Source: Rubrivivax sp. (GTDB lineage Bacteria; Pseudomonadota; Gammaproteobacteria; Burkholderiales; Burkholderiaceae_C). From it: a stretch of 64,000 nucleotides of DNA. The stretch is from contig JAIXWM010000008.1 in assembly GCA_027491255.1 (NCBI GenBank), positions 113,490-177,489 of the forward strand, written 5' to 3'. A model generated the notes under the pieces. That model did no database searches, was not told the origin of the DNA, and worked only from the letters and a program-made list of their open reading frames with translations. Position numbers and translations under genes: made by a program. Positions 16,522 to 27,798 of this stretch are shown here, piece by piece. How positions within the stretch are numbered: position 1 is the stretch's first letter; each line of letters begins with the position of its first letter.

Positions 16522-17724
16522 TTGGAACCTCTCAAGCAAGGCAGCGACACCCTCTTCATCCTCTTGGGCGCCATCATGGTGCTGGCGATGCATTCGGGCT
16601 TTGCCTTCCTCGAACTCGGCACAGTGCGCAAGAAGAACCAGGTCAATGCACTGGTCAAGATCCTGGTCGACTTCGCGGTCTCGACGGTGGCCTACTTCCT
16701 CGTCGGCTACACCGTGGCCTACGGCGTGCACTTCTTCACCGGGGCCGAGACGCTGGCGCAGCGCAACGGCTACGAACTCGTGAAGTTCTTCTTCCTGCTC
16801 ACCTTCGCCGCGGCCGTGCCGGCGATCGTCTCGGGCGGGATTGCCGAGCGCGCGCGCTTCGCGCCACAACTCGCCGCCACGGCGGTGCTGGTGGGTCTGG
16901 CCTATCCCCTGATGGAGGGGGCCGTCTGGAACCAGGGCTTCGGTCTGCAGGCGTGGATCAAGGACGTCACGGGTGCCGAGTTCCACGATTTCGCCGGCAG
17001 CGTCGTCGTCCACACCTTCGGCGGCTGGGTCGGCTTGATGGCCGTGCTCTGGCTGGGGCCGCGGGCCAACCGTTACCGCAAGGACGGCGCCATCAGCGCC
17101 CACCCGCCTTCCAGCATCCCCTTCCTCTCGCTGGGCGCCTGGGTGCTGGCGGTGGGTTGGTTCGGCTTCAACGTCATGAGCGCGCAGACCGTGGACAAGA
17201 TCTCCGGGCTGGTGGCGCTCAATTCCTTGATGGCCATGGCGGGTGGCACGCTGGTGGCGGTGCTGATGGGACGCAACGACCCCGGCTTTGCCTACAACGG
17301 TCCGCTGGCCGGCCTGGTGGCCGTGTGCGCGGGCTCCGACGTCATGCACCCGGCCGGCGCGCTGTTCGTCGGCGCGGTGGCCGGCGCGATCTTCGTGAAG
17401 ATGTTCACGCTGACGCAGAACCGGTGGAAGATCGACGACGTCCTCGGTGTCTGGCCCTTGCACGGACTGTGCGGCGCCTGGGGCGGCCTGGCCTGCGGCG
17501 TCTTCGGCCAGAAGGCCCTGGGCGGCTTGGGTGGGGTCAGTTTCGGCGCCCAGGTGTTCGGCACCGTGGGGGGCGTGGTCTGGGCCGTGATCGCCGGCGG
17601 CGTGATCTATGGCGCGCTCAAGTTCAGTGTCGGACTGCGCCTGAGTCCCGAGGAGGAACACGAAGGCGCCGACCTGTCGATCCACCGCATCGGCGCGACA
17701 CCCGAGCGCGAGACCAGCTGGTAG
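16522..17724 (+). CDS. amt: Ammonium transporter (Amt family)
   Basis: This 400-residue, roughly eleven-helix channel takes up ammonium. Visible family features are GAIMVLAMHSGFAFLELGTVRKKN, the pore region DFAGSVVVHTFGGW with the first pore His, and WPLHGLCGAWGG with the second. The start is a TTG with AGGAG eight bases upstream (16509-16513), giving MEPLKQGSD. The frame is open back to an ATG at 16441, but that overlaps the sigma-54-type promoter and would add an atypical basic leader. A glnK partner is not adjacent. Nitrogen-responsive control is likely from the promoter. Confidence 0.95.
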   Translation: MEPLKQGSDTLFILLGAIMVLAMHSGFAFLELGTVRKKNQVNALVKILVDFAVSTVAYFLVGYTVAYGVHFFTGAETLAQRNGYELVKFFFLLTFAAAVPAIVSGGIAERARFAPQLAATAVLVGLAYPLMEGAVWNQGFGLQAWIKDVTGAEFHDFAGSVVVHTFGGWVGLMAVLWLGPRANRYRKDGAISAHPPSSIPFLSLGAWVLAVGWFGFNVMSAQTVDKISGLVALNSLMAMAGGTLVAVLMGRNDPGFAYNGPLAGLVAVCAGSDVMHPAGALFVGAVAGAIFVKMFTLTQNRWKIDDVLGVWPLHGLCGAWGGLACGVFGQKALGGLGGVSFGAQVFGTVGGVVWAVIAGGVIYGALKFSVGLRLSPEEEHEGADLSIHRIGATPERETSW

Positions 17725-17789
17725 CGGGCCGGCCATCCGGCCAGGTCAAGGTGAAGGACCGGCCCGCCCCCCGCGCTGCCGCCAGGTCG

Positions 17790-18272
17790 TCAATCGACCG
17801 GCAGAGCCCCGGTGTTCTTCACCTCTTCCAGGCAGACGCTGGAGCGCACGGCGCTGACGCCCGGGCTCTGCGCCAGCGTGCGCAGCAGGAAGTCCGACAG
17901 CGCGCGCAGATCCTGCGCCACGACCTTCAGCACGTAGTCGAAGTCGCCGCTGACGGCGTGGCATTCCAGCACCTGCGGCGTGCGGGCGATCGAGGCGCGG
18001 AACTGCTCGAGCTGCTTCATGTGGCCGCGCTCCATCGTCACATGCACGAAGGCAGTCACGCCCAGCCCCAGGCGCGCCGGGTCCAGGCGGGCTTCGTAGC
18101 CGCGCACGATGCCCCGCTCCTCGAGCCGACGGTGGCGGCGGTGGCACTGCGCGGGTGACAGGCCCACCGCCTGCGCCAGCTCCAGGTTGGAGATGCGGCC
18201 CTGCTGCTGCAGCACCTGCAGCAGGCGGCGGTCTAGCGCGTCCAGGGCCGGGCTGTCCTCAGCTTGATACAT
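17790..18272 (-). CDS. Lrp/AsnC-family transcriptional regulator
   Basis: The product is about 160 residues, with an N-terminal helix-turn-helix (ISNLELAQAVGLSPAQCHRRHRRL) and a C-terminal RAM ligand domain (VLECHAVSGDFDYVLKVVAQ). This is the standard Lrp layout, acting as an octamer or higher. A GTG at 18290 would add six residues. It is divergent from hppD across 140 bases, so control of tyrosine breakdown in response to an amino acid is plausible but not shown. Confidence 0.92.
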   Translation of the reverse strand: MYQAEDSPALDALDRRLLQVLQQQGRISNLELAQAVGLSPAQCHRRHRRLEERGIVRGYEARLDPARLGLGVTAFVHVTMERGHMKQLEQFRASIARTPQVLECHAVSGDFDYVLKVVAQDLRALSDFLLRTLAQSPGVSAVRSSVCLEEVKNTGALPVD

Positions 18273-18412
18273 TGTTGTGTCTTTCGCCACTCAGATGAAA
18301 GGATCTTCCGCAGATCGGCGGTTTACCTGCCGTCAGATGCAAGCACATTGCGCGCTGGGCGCGATAGATTGTGCAGCGGTCTGTCCCCTCCCCTTTCGCA
18401 GGAGCTTTCGCG

Positions 18413-19498
18413 ATGCCCGACCTCTTCGACAACCCCATGGGCCTGTGCGGCTTCGAGTTCGTGGAGTTCGCCGCGCCGACGCCCGGTGTGCTCGAGCCGC
18501 TGTTCGAGCAGATGGGCTTCAGCCTCGTGGCGCGCCACCGCAGCAAGGACGTGCTGCTGTACCGCCAGGGCGGCATCAACTTCGTCGTCAACCGCGAGCC
18601 GCGCAGCCTGGCCGGCTACTTCGCGGCCGAGCACGGGCCCAGCGCCTGCGCGCTGGCCTTCCGTGTCAAGGACTCTCACCAAGCGTACGCGCGCGCGCTC
18701 GAGCTCGGCGCGCAGCCGGTGGACGTGCCCACCGGGCCGATGGAGCTGAAGCTGCCCGCGGTCAAGGGCATCGGCGGGGCACCGCTGTACCTGATCGACC
18801 GCTTCGAGGATGGGCGCAGCATCTACGACATCGACTTCGAGTGGGTGCCGGGCGCCGAGCGTCGCCCGCACGGGCACGGGCTGCGGGCCATCGACCACCT
18901 GACGCACAACGTCTACCGCGGCCGCATGGCCTACTGGGCCGGCTTCTACGAGCGGCTGTTCAACTTCCGCGAGATCCGCTACTTCGACATCCGCGGCCAG
19001 CACACCGGCCTGACGAGCAAGGCGATGACGGCTCCCGACGGGCTGATCCGCATTCCGCTGAACGAGGAGGCCGGGCGCGGCGGCAGCGGCCAGATCGAGG
19101 AGTTCCTGATGCAGTTCAACGGCGAGGGCATCCAGCACATCGCGCTGCTGACCGAGGACCTCGTCGCCACCGTGGACGCGCTGCAGATGGCCGGCGTGCC
19201 GCTGATGACGCCGCCCAACGACATCTACTACGAGATGCTGCAAGAGCGGCTGCCCGGCCACGGCCAGCCCGTGGCGGCCTTGCAGGCGCGCGGCATCCTG
19301 CTCGATGGCTCCACTGCCGGCGGGCAGTGCAGGCTCCTGCTGCAGATCTTCAGCCAGCCCCTGCTCGGCCCGGTGTTCTTCGAGTTCATCGAGCGCCAGG
19401 CCGACGAGGGCTTCGGCGAGGGCAACTTCAAGGCCCTGTTCGAGTCGATGGAGCGCGACCAGATCCGGCGCGGGGTGCTGGCGGCGCAGCCGGACTGA
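18413..19498 (+). CDS. hppD: 4-hydroxyphenylpyruvate dioxygenase
   Basis: This enzyme converts 4-hydroxyphenylpyruvate to homogentisate in tyrosine breakdown, using iron and oxygen. The product is 361 residues with two vicinal-oxygen-chelate domains. The iron ligands are predicted as His162 (AIDHLTHNV), His242 ([10 protein letters not shown]) and Glu324 (VFFEFIERQ). AGGAG at 18400-18404 sets the ATG. A divergent Lrp-type gene precedes it. The next enzyme, homogentisate dioxygenase, is not in the window. Confidence 0.96.
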   Translation: MPDLFDNPMGLCGFEFVEFAAPTPGVLEPLFEQMGFSLVARHRSKDVLLYRQGGINFVVNREPRSLAGYFAAEHGPSACALAFRVKDSHQAYARALELGAQPVDVPTGPMELKLPAVKGIGGAPLYLIDRFEDGRSIYDIDFEWVPGAERRPHGHGLRAIDHLTHNVYRGRMAYWAGFYERLFNFREIRYFDIRGQHTGLTSKAMTAPDGLIRIPLNEEAGRGGSGQIEEFLMQFNGEGIQHIALLTEDLVATVDALQMAGVPLMTPPNDIYYEMLQERLPGHGQPVAALQARGILLDGSTAGGQCRLLLQIFSQPLLGPVFFEFIERQADEGFGEGNFKALFESMERDQIRRGVLAAQPD

Positions 19499-19597
19499 CG
19501 GTCGCGGTCGGCGCAGCCGTGGCCGCGTTCGGTGCGGCGCCTGCCGCGGTGGACGCGGGGCGCAGGCCGCAGCGCGTGGCGTGCGAACATGCCGGGC

Positions 19598-20589
19598 ATG
19601 AGCACACCGTCGGCCGCCCCCGGGACCTTCGTGCTGGTGCTGGGCGGCGCCAACATGGACATCGTCGCGTCGGCGCCGACCCTGCACGCAGCCGAGTCGA
19701 ACCCCGGGCGCATCGGCTGTTCCCCGGGCGGTGTGGCGCGCAACGTGGCGGAAAACCTGGCGCGCCTGGGGCACCGGGTGCGGCTGGTCGCGCTGTTCGG
19801 TGACGACCCCTTCGGCACCCTGCTGCGCGAAGCCACCGCCGCCGCCGGGGTGGACCTGGCGCTCGCGCCCGTCGTCGCCGGCGCGTCGACCTGCAGCTAC
19901 CTGTCGCTGCACGGCGCCGGTGGCGACATGGCCACTGCCGTCAACGACATGGCGCTGATGGACCGGCTGGACCCCGCCTGGCTTGCAGCGCAAGCGGCGC
20001 CTGGCGCGCCGCTGGCCCAGGCGCTGGACCGGGCCGACGCCTGGGTGCTGGACTGCAATCTGCGCGCCGACGCACTGGCCTGGCTGCTGCAGCGCGGGCG
20101 GCGCGGCCTGCGCTGCGTCGACGCGGTGTCGGCGCACAAGGCGGTGCGTGCGGGCCCGCTGCTGGCGCACGTCGACCTGTTGAAGCTCAACGGTTTCGAA
20201 GCCGAGGCGCTGCTGGGCGAGCCGGTGCGCGACGAGGCCGCGGCCTGCGCGGCGGCCTTGGCGCTGGTGGCGCGCGGCGCGCGGCAGGTGGTGCTGAGTC
20301 TCGGGGCGCGCGGCGCGGCCTGGGCCGAGCGCGGCGCCCCCGCCCCGAGCGGCTTCGCGCCGGCACCGCCGGTCGATGCGGCGGCGCTGCGCAGCACCAG
20401 CGGCGCCGGCGACGCGCTGCTGGCGGGGCTGACACACGGCCGGCTCGCCGGCTGGCCGCTCGAGGCCGCGCTGCGCTTTGCCCAGGGCTGCGCCGCGCTG
20501 ACGCTGCAGGCCTACGGAGCCAACCACCCCGGGCTGTCGGTGGCCGCGGTCCAGGCGCTGCGGGGCACGGCGCCCGCACAATCGGCGGC

Positions 20590-20593
<4 letters not shown>
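19598..20593 (+). CDS. psuK: PfkB-family kinase, probable pseudouridine kinase
   Basis: The product is about 331 residues with the PfkB start VLVLGGANMDIVASAPTL, the substrate motif PGGVARNVAENLARLG, and the C-terminal STSGAGDALLAGL with the catalytic Asp. Its stop overlaps the start of a pseudouridine-5'-phosphate glycosidase gene (ATGA), which identifies the likely substrate as pseudouridine. ATG at 19589 is an alternative start three codons upstream. With PsuG it degrades pseudouridine to uracil and ribose 5-phosphate. Confidence 0.9.
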
Positions 20594-21573
<980 letters not shown>

Positions 21574-21685
21574 GAGGCCGACGGGCCGAGAGTCTTTCCC
21601 CGGTGCCCAGAGGAGCGCTGCCGCGGGCGCGGCCGGGCGGATGCACCCGCATCAGAGCAGGAAGCCCGCGCCGGGCCGGCTGCGT

Positions 21686-22675
21686 TCACTCGCCCTTGAT
21701 GTTGGCGGTCTTCACCACCGCCGCGTTGCGCGACAGCTCCTTGCGCAGGAACTCGGCGTAGTCCGCACCCGAACCCTTGCCTATCGTCGCGGCCTGGTCT
21801 TCGAAAGGCTTGCGCACCTCGGGCGATGCCAGGACCGCGTTCAGTTCGCGGTTGAGCCTGTCGATGATGGCCTGGGGGGTCTTGGCGGGGACGAAGAGCC
21901 CGATCGAGGTCGTGACGCTGTACCCCTTGAGTTCCGGCGCGTCGGACAGCGGCGGGATCTCGGGGCTGGCCGCGAGGCGCTCGCTCACCGTCAGGCCCAG
22001 GGCCTTGATCTTGCCGGACTTGATGTGCGGCAGCCCGGTCGAGGGCACCAGCAGCGCGAGCTGCACCTGGTTGCCGATCAGGTCGCTGACGATCTGGGGG
22101 GTGGCCTTGTAGGGGATGTGCACGATGTCGATGCCGGCCTGCTGGCGCAGGGACTCCATCGCCACGTGCAGCAGATTGCCCACGCCCGGACTGGCGTAAT
22201 TGAGCTTTCCCGGATTGGCGCGCGCGTAGCGCACGAGTTCGGCGAAGTTGTTGACGGGCAGACTCGGGCTGGCTGCGAGGATGAGGGGCGTGATGTTGAT
22301 CAGCCCGACGGGGATCAGGTCCTTGAGGGCGTCGTACTTGACCGCGTCGGGGGTCACCAGGGGCGCGATGACGATGGTGCTGTCGGGCGCCACGAGCAGG
22401 GTGTAGCCGTCGGGCGTGGCGCGCGCCGCCTTCGCGGTGCCCAGGATGCCGCCGGCGCCCGCGACGTTGTCGACGACCACCGTCTGGCCCAGGCGTTCGG
22501 CCAGACGGTTCACCACCATCCGGGCCGCGTAGTCCACGGCGCCCCCCGCCGCGAACGGCACCACCACCGAGATCGGCTTGGCCGCCGGCCACGGGGCGGC
22601 TGTCTGGGCGGAAGCGGGCATCGACAAGGCGCCTGCGGCGAAAGCGATCCCGAGGCTGAGCAACATCCTGCGCAT
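21686..22675 (-). CDS. Bug-family periplasmic solute-binding protein
   Basis: The product is 329 residues with a clear signal peptide (LLSLGIAFAAGALSMPASAQ). Bug features PISVVVPFAAGGAVDYAARM and VVDNVAGAGGILGTAKAA follow. It is the last gene of a minus-strand set after the MTA-phosphorylase-like and deaminase-like genes. Its ligand could be a nucleoside-derived or purine compound. Membrane partners are absent, as is usual for scattered Bug genes in Burkholderiales. Confidence 0.92.
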   Translation of the reverse strand: MRRMLLSLGIAFAAGALSMPASAQTAAPWPAAKPISVVVPFAAGGAVDYAARMVVNRLAERLGQTVVVDNVAGAGGILGTAKAARATPDGYTLLVAPDSTIVIAPLVTPDAVKYDALKDLIPVGLINITPLILAASPSLPVNNFAELVRYARANPGKLNYASPGVGNLLHVAMESLRQQAGIDIVHIPYKATPQIVSDLIGNQVQLALLVPSTGLPHIKSGKIKALGLTVSERLAASPEIPPLSDAPELKGYSVTTSIGLFVPAKTPQAIIDRLNRELNAVLASPEVRKPFEDQAATIGKGSGADYAEFLRKELSRNAAVVKTANIKGE

Positions 22676-22702
22676 GATGAGAGACCTGTGGTGAATAGGC
22701 GG

Positions 22703-22733
22703 GGTAGGGTGGGGTGGGGTGGGGCGGGGTGTG
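22703..22733. repeat. Short G-rich tandem tract (GGGGT units)
   Basis: GGTAGGGTGGGGTGGGGTGG-type sequence repeats a GGGGT unit four to five times in the short gap between the Bug gene and the MTA-phosphorylase-like gene. On this strand it could form a G-quadruplex; on the transcribed message it would be C-rich. Confidence 0.55.
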
Positions 22734-22748
22734 GGCTCGGGACGGGCT

Positions 22749-23645
22749 TCACGCGTCCTCGAGGGCTGCAGGCAGGGTGGACCCGGCCTGCTCGTCGATG
22801 CTGCAATTCGCGAGCCAGCCCGGGCGCTGGCCGTGGAAGCCCCCGCGCAGGGCCTGGCCGCACTTGCAGCCCCGGTGATCGGGCAGCCGGGCCATGGCGT
22901 CGATGAGGGCCTTCTCGATGCGATCGTGCAAGCCCCCGGCGTAGTACTCGTCGTTCATGCTGCCGGGCCCGACGTGGATGACCGCAGGCGCCATTCCGGC
23001 ACCGTAGTTGATCACCGGCGCGATGGATGCAAAGCACATCTCCGCCTCGCGCGCCATGGTCACCTCGGGCACCATCGGCGTGCCGACGATGTCGGCGCCC
23101 TCGCGCTGCAGGGCACGGATCTCGGCCGGGGTCTCGAAGCGCGGGCCCTCGACGCAGGCGAAGACACCGCGGTGGAGCACACGGTCGGGCATCGACGCGG
23201 TGGCCTCCAGCAAGGACGCGCGAACTTCCGGGCAGAAAGGCTCCGTCATGTCCACGCGGACCCAGCACTCGGAGTCGTCGAACAAGGACAGCGGACGGCT
23301 CTTGGTGCGGTCCAGGAAATCGTGCGAGATGACGATGTCCCCGGGCTTCACGACGGGGTTGACGGAGCCGATGGCGTTCTGCGAGATGATCCGCTGCACG
23401 CCCAACTCACGCAAGGCCCAGATGTTGGCGCGGTAGTTGATCTTGTGGCTCGGTATCGTGAGCTTGGGGCCGTAACGCAGCACGACGGCCGCCTCGCGTT
23501 CACCAATGCGGCCTGTCAGGACGGACGCGGTGCCCCAGGGGGTGGCCACCTGCTGCTCGCGCCGGTCCGTCAGCAGGCGCGGCGAGGCCGCGCTCGAGAT
23601 CAGCCCGACGGGGGCTCGCGCGGGCGTTTCGGTCTTCGGATTCAT
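22749..23645 (-). CDS. PNP/MTAP-family nucleoside phosphorylase
   Basis: This 298-residue protein has MTA-phosphorylase/purine-nucleoside-phosphorylase features: IPSHKINYRANIWALRELGV, a base-binding NAIGSVN, VFACVEGPRFETPAEIR, and GTPMVPEVTMAREAEMCFAS. Members split MTA or purine nucleosides with phosphate. The last 50 residues form an unusual tail with CKCG and a later Cys, possibly a small metal site. It lies 16 bases downstream of a deaminase-like amidohydrolase gene, so nucleoside salvage is the likely role. Exact substrate uncertain. Confidence 0.88.
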   Translation of the reverse strand: MNPKTETPARAPVGLISSAASPRLLTDRREQQVATPWGTASVLTGRIGEREAAVVLRYGPKLTIPSHKINYRANIWALRELGVQRIISQNAIGSVNPVVKPGDIVISHDFLDRTKSRPLSLFDDSECWVRVDMTEPFCPEVRASLLEATASMPDRVLHRGVFACVEGPRFETPAEIRALQREGADIVGTPMVPEVTMAREAEMCFASIAPVINYGAGMAPAVIHVGPGSMNDEYYAGGLHDRIEKALIDAMARLPDHRGCKCGQALRGGFHGQRPGWLANCSIDEQAGSTLPAALEDA

Positions 23646-23661
23646 CAGGGCACTTCCTTCG

Positions 23662-24975
23662 TCAGGTCACATGGCTGGACAGGCCTGCTGCGTGGCGGCG
23701 GATGCGGTCGCGGACTTCCCGCTCGTCGATGCGCGTGAAACGGCCTTGGTCGAAGATGGTCTCTCCGCGCACCATGACGGTGCGCACATGCTCGGGGCCG
23801 GCTGCGAACACCAGGTCCGACAGGACGCGCTCGGGCGTCAGCCCCAGCGGATGATCGAGGTCCAGGACCACCAGGTCCGCTTCCTTGCCCGCCTCGAGGC
23901 TGCCGATCTCGGACTCCCACCCCAGGGCCCGGGCACCCTCGCGCGTGGCCATGGACAGCACCTCGCGCGATGACAGGGCATGACCGTCGAGGCGGTGGGC
24001 GCGCTGCAGCAGCACGGCGAACTTCATCTCCTGGAACAGGTTCTGGGCGTTGTTGCTGAGCATGCTGTCGGTGCCCAGGCCCACCGGCACGCCGCGCGCG
24101 CGCAGGGCCTGCACCGGCGCGATGCCGCTGGCGAGCTTGGCGTTGCTGATCGGGTTGTGGGCCACGGCGGCCCCGGTGGCCGCGATCAACCCGATCTCGT
24201 CCTCGTCGACCCAGATGCAGTGGGCGAGCAGGGTGCGCGCGTCGAGCACACCCAGGTGGTGCAGGTGCTCGATCGGGCGTCGACCATGGCGGCTGCGCAC
24301 GATCTGCACCTCCTCCTGGCTCTCGGCGGCATGGATCACGAAAGGCAGGCCCAGGCGATCGGCCTGCTGCTTGACCTCGACCAGCAGTTCCGGGGTGCAG
24401 CTGTACGGCGAGTGAGCACCGAGGTAGAAGCGGCAGCGGCTGTCGCCGCCGAGCTCGGACATCGCGCGCAGCGTCTCTTCCAGCGCCAGGGGCCAGTTGG
24501 GCCGGCCCATCGGGCGCAAGGCGGGCGAATTCGCGAGCGCGCCCCCCAGCGAGCGCATGCCGACCTCGGCTGCAACCGCGGCGAACAGGCCCGCCCCGTA
24601 GCGCGTGCAGTCGCAGGCCGTCGTCACGCCGCCGCGCACCATCTCCAGCACGGCGAGGTAGCAGCCCAGGCGGTTGTCTTCGAGCGTCAGCGGCGAGGTG
24701 AACGGCGCGAGCGTCTGCGCCCACTGGAACAGGTTGCCGCAGTCGCAACAGCCCCGGTGCAGGCTCAGCCCGCCGTGCGTGTGGGTGTTGATCAGTCCCG
24801 GCATGACGACCCGGCCGCCGAGATCGACGACCTGCGCCGGCAGACCTTCCGGGAGGTCGGATTCGTCGCCGACCCAGCGCAGCCGGCCGTCGCAGACGAG
24901 CAGCGCCCCCCGGGGGAAGCAGGTGTGGTGGACATCGCCGGTGTAGACGAAGGCGTTGCGCAGCAGCATGTCCAT
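23662..24975 (-). CDS. Amidohydrolase, MTA/SAH-deaminase type
   Basis: The product is 437 residues. Metal-binding features of the amidohydrolase fold are visible: INTHTHGGLS (HxH), HAAESQEE, LLAHCIWVDEDEIGL and GLGTDSMLSNN. The arrangement resembles 5'-methylthioadenosine/S-adenosylhomocysteine or guanine-type deaminases. The ATG at 24975 is followed by a second ATG at 24969. Its neighbour is an MTA-phosphorylase-like enzyme; together they could deaminate and then phosphorolyse an adenosine-type nucleoside. Other TRZ/ATZ-type substrates remain possible. Confidence 0.88.
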   Translation of the reverse strand: MDMLLRNAFVYTGDVHHTCFPRGALLVCDGRLRWVGDESDLPEGLPAQVVDLGGRVVMPGLINTHTHGGLSLHRGCCDCGNLFQWAQTLAPFTSPLTLEDNRLGCYLAVLEMVRGGVTTACDCTRYGAGLFAAVAAEVGMRSLGGALANSPALRPMGRPNWPLALEETLRAMSELGGDSRCRFYLGAHSPYSCTPELLVEVKQQADRLGLPFVIHAAESQEEVQIVRSRHGRRPIEHLHHLGVLDARTLLAHCIWVDEDEIGLIAATGAAVAHNPISNAKLASGIAPVQALRARGVPVGLGTDSMLSNNAQNLFQEMKFAVLLQRAHRLDGHALSSREVLSMATREGARALGWESEIGSLEAGKEADLVVLDLDHPLGLTPERVLSDLVFAAGPEHVRTVMVRGETIFDQGRFTRIDEREVRDRIRRHAAGLSSHVT

Positions 24976-25158
24976 CAGCCCGATGGTAGCCGGCCTGGCC
25001 GCGCGCAGGTGGTGCGAAAGCGACACCTTGGATGTCCTGCGGCCCGGGGCGTGCGCCACGAGATGCCGCCCGGCGTCGCGGTAGCTCACGCCATGAGCTA
25101 CCGAGGCCGCACACTGTCTTTGCCGGGGCCGTCCCGGCGGCACTGCAGACCTCCGGCC

Positions 25159-26526
25159 ATGACGCAAACCGCCCTTCCGCTCGAGACCTTCTCCCGCCCC
25201 CAGCCTTTGCTGCCGGCTCCGGCCGCGCGGCCGCAGGCAAGCGCCCCCGACGCCGGCTTCGACGCCGAGGGCTGGCGCATCGGCTGGGAACATGCGCGCC
25301 ACGGCATCGCGCCGCCGGCCGACCACCTGCACCCCGGTCATCCGGTGCGCGAGGGCTGGCAGGCCGGCCGCGACGCCTTCGGCGCGCGCGCCCTGGCGCC
25401 GTCACGGGCGGCGCGGCTGTGGCTGCAGTTGCGTCTGCAATGCTGGCTGCGCGGCCGCGCCTTCGACGCGCTGCTGGTGACGCCGCGCCTGGTGGCGCGC
25501 ATCGACGTCGGGCGCTGCCCCGTCACGCGCGAGCCGCTGCGCGACCCCGTCGGCGCCCCGACGCCGCAGGACGCGGTCGTGCTGCCGCTGTGCCCGGCGG
25601 CCGCCGTCAGCGCCGGCCACCTGGCCGTGGTCAGCCGCCGTGCCGCCGACGCCGCGGTGGGCCTCGATGCCGCGCAGGCGCTGGCGCGGGCACGCGAGCG
25701 TGCGGGGCGCGCCGGGGTCGGCCCGGTGGCTGCCGACGAGGCGATGACCCTGGACGCGCCGGCCTGGTGCCGTCTGGCCACGCTGCTGGCGCTGGTCGCG
25801 CCGGCCGAGCGCAGCGGCTGGCCGGCGGGTGAGGCCCTGCACCTGTTGCCGCCGCCGCGCGTGCGCGTGCTGAACCCGGTGCCGGGCCTGCAGGCGCTGC
25901 TGACGCAGTTGTTCGCCGCGCCCGGCTACGGCCGGCGCATGGGCGAGGTCGCCGCCCTGCTGCCGCAGCCGGGCGCGCGCCGCGCCTACTTCCAGCTCAT
26001 GAGCGCGCTGCTGGCGCGACGCATGTCGGCCCGCGCCGACGCCGATGCGGCGCAACTGCGCGAGGTGCTCGAGGACGCCTGGGCGCATCCGGTCGTGCGC
26101 GGGCGCTGGCAGGCCCTGGCGCAGGCGCTGGGCGTGGCGGGCTGCGCGCGCCTGCTGCGCCTGGCCGCCCGGCGTGGCGTGGCGGCGGGCACACGCTGGC
26201 TGGACGACGATGCGGCCACCGAGGCCTGGGCCGTGGGACAAGGCGGGCGGGCCGCCTGGACGCAAGCTGGCGAGGCCGGCGACGCACCCGTCCACGCACC
26301 CGGTGTCGCCGGGCCGTTCGACGGCGCAGCCGTGATGGATACCGCCGCAGCGGCTGACCGGGCTGCGGACGGTGTGGCGACCGCACGGGCCCGGCCGGGA
26401 CGCCGGGGTGCTCCGGCGCGCGGTCAAAGCGCGCTGGGCTCGCACCGAGTGGCCGCAGCCCGGTCGCCCGCGCGGCACGCCCTGGCCAGCGGGGTCACGC
26501 GCTCGGGCTCCGAGTCCGGCACCTGA
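25159..26526 (+). CDS. Uncharacterised Ala/Arg-rich protein
   Basis: The frame gives 455 residues from ATG 25159. It is not a family I recognise. The region of residues 35-75 has an ordered look (EGWRIGWEHARHGIAPP, then HPVREGWQAGRDAFG, two similar GW-x-GW-like segments). Residues 100-150 contain CPVTREPLRDP with one Cys. Residues after about 380 are low-complexity and may not be folded. Codon positions have the high third-base GC of real genes here. It sits alone, divergent from the deaminase gene. Confidence 0.6.
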   Translation: MTQTALPLETFSRPQPLLPAPAARPQASAPDAGFDAEGWRIGWEHARHGIAPPADHLHPGHPVREGWQAGRDAFGARALAPSRAARLWLQLRLQCWLRGRAFDALLVTPRLVARIDVGRCPVTREPLRDPVGAPTPQDAVVLPLCPAAAVSAGHLAVVSRRAADAAVGLDAAQALARARERAGRAGVGPVAADEAMTLDAPAWCRLATLLALVAPAERSGWPAGEALHLLPPPRVRVLNPVPGLQALLTQLFAAPGYGRRMGEVAALLPQPGARRAYFQLMSALLARRMSARADADAAQLREVLEDAWAHPVVRGRWQALAQALGVAGCARLLRLAARRGVAAGTRWLDDDAATEAWAVGQGGRAAWTQAGEAGDAPVHAPGVAGPFDGAAVMDTAAAADRAADGVATARARPGRRGAPARGQSALGSHRVAAARSPARHALASGVTRSGSESGT

Positions 26527-26572
26527 CGCCCGCGCCGGGGGTGCGTTGGCGCGGCCCCGGGCGGCCCGTGGC

Positions 26573-27223
<651 letters not shown>

Positions 27224-27456
27224 GCGCGCTCCTGGGCTCGGCGGACGGCTGTTATCGCCATCCGCGGCGAGTCTAGGCCGGGCCTTCGCGTGGCCGGTCT
27301 GCGGGCAAACCCGGGGGGCGCAGCCCCGTCGGGCTCTGGAATGATGCGCGGCCCGTGACGGCCGGCTCGGGCGCGCCCGACGGCCGGATCGAGGATGATG
27401 CGGTCCGCATCATTCCGCTCACCCTCCCTCCCCCTCATCCCTCAGGAGTTGCACAG

Positions 27457-27750
27457 ATGCCCAAGGCCTACTGGATCAGCGCTTACCAGGAAGTCCGCAA
27501 TCCCGAAGCCCTGGCGGCCTACGCCAAGCTCGCCGGCCCCGCGCTGGCCGCCGCCGGCGGCCGCTTCGTCGTGCGCGGCATGCCTTCGGCCGTCAAGGAG
27601 GCCGGCCTGATGCAGCGCACGGTCATCGTCGAGTTCGACAGCCTGCAGGCTGCGCTGGCCGCCTATGACAGCCCGGGCTACCGGGAAGCCCTGGCCGCGC
27701 TGGGCACCGACGCCGTGGTGCGCGAGATCCGCATCGTCGAAGGGGTGTGA
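27457..27750 (+). CDS. DUF1330 protein
   Basis: This 97-residue protein has the DUF1330 ferredoxin-like pattern: KAYWISAYQEVRNPEALAAY, GRFVVRG, TVIVEFDSLQAALAAYDSP and a Tyr/Glu ending. AGGAG at 27444-27448 is nine bases before the ATG. The function of the family is unknown. It stands alone between the RraA-like and HiPIP genes. Confidence 0.9.
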   Translation: MPKAYWISAYQEVRNPEALAAYAKLAGPALAAAGGRFVVRGMPSAVKEAGLMQRTVIVEFDSLQAALAAYDSPGYREALAALGTDAVVREIRIVEGV

Positions 27751-27798
27751 GCGGCGCGCCCGCCTGCCGCGGTCGCCCCGTCCGGGCCTGCGGGCCCG

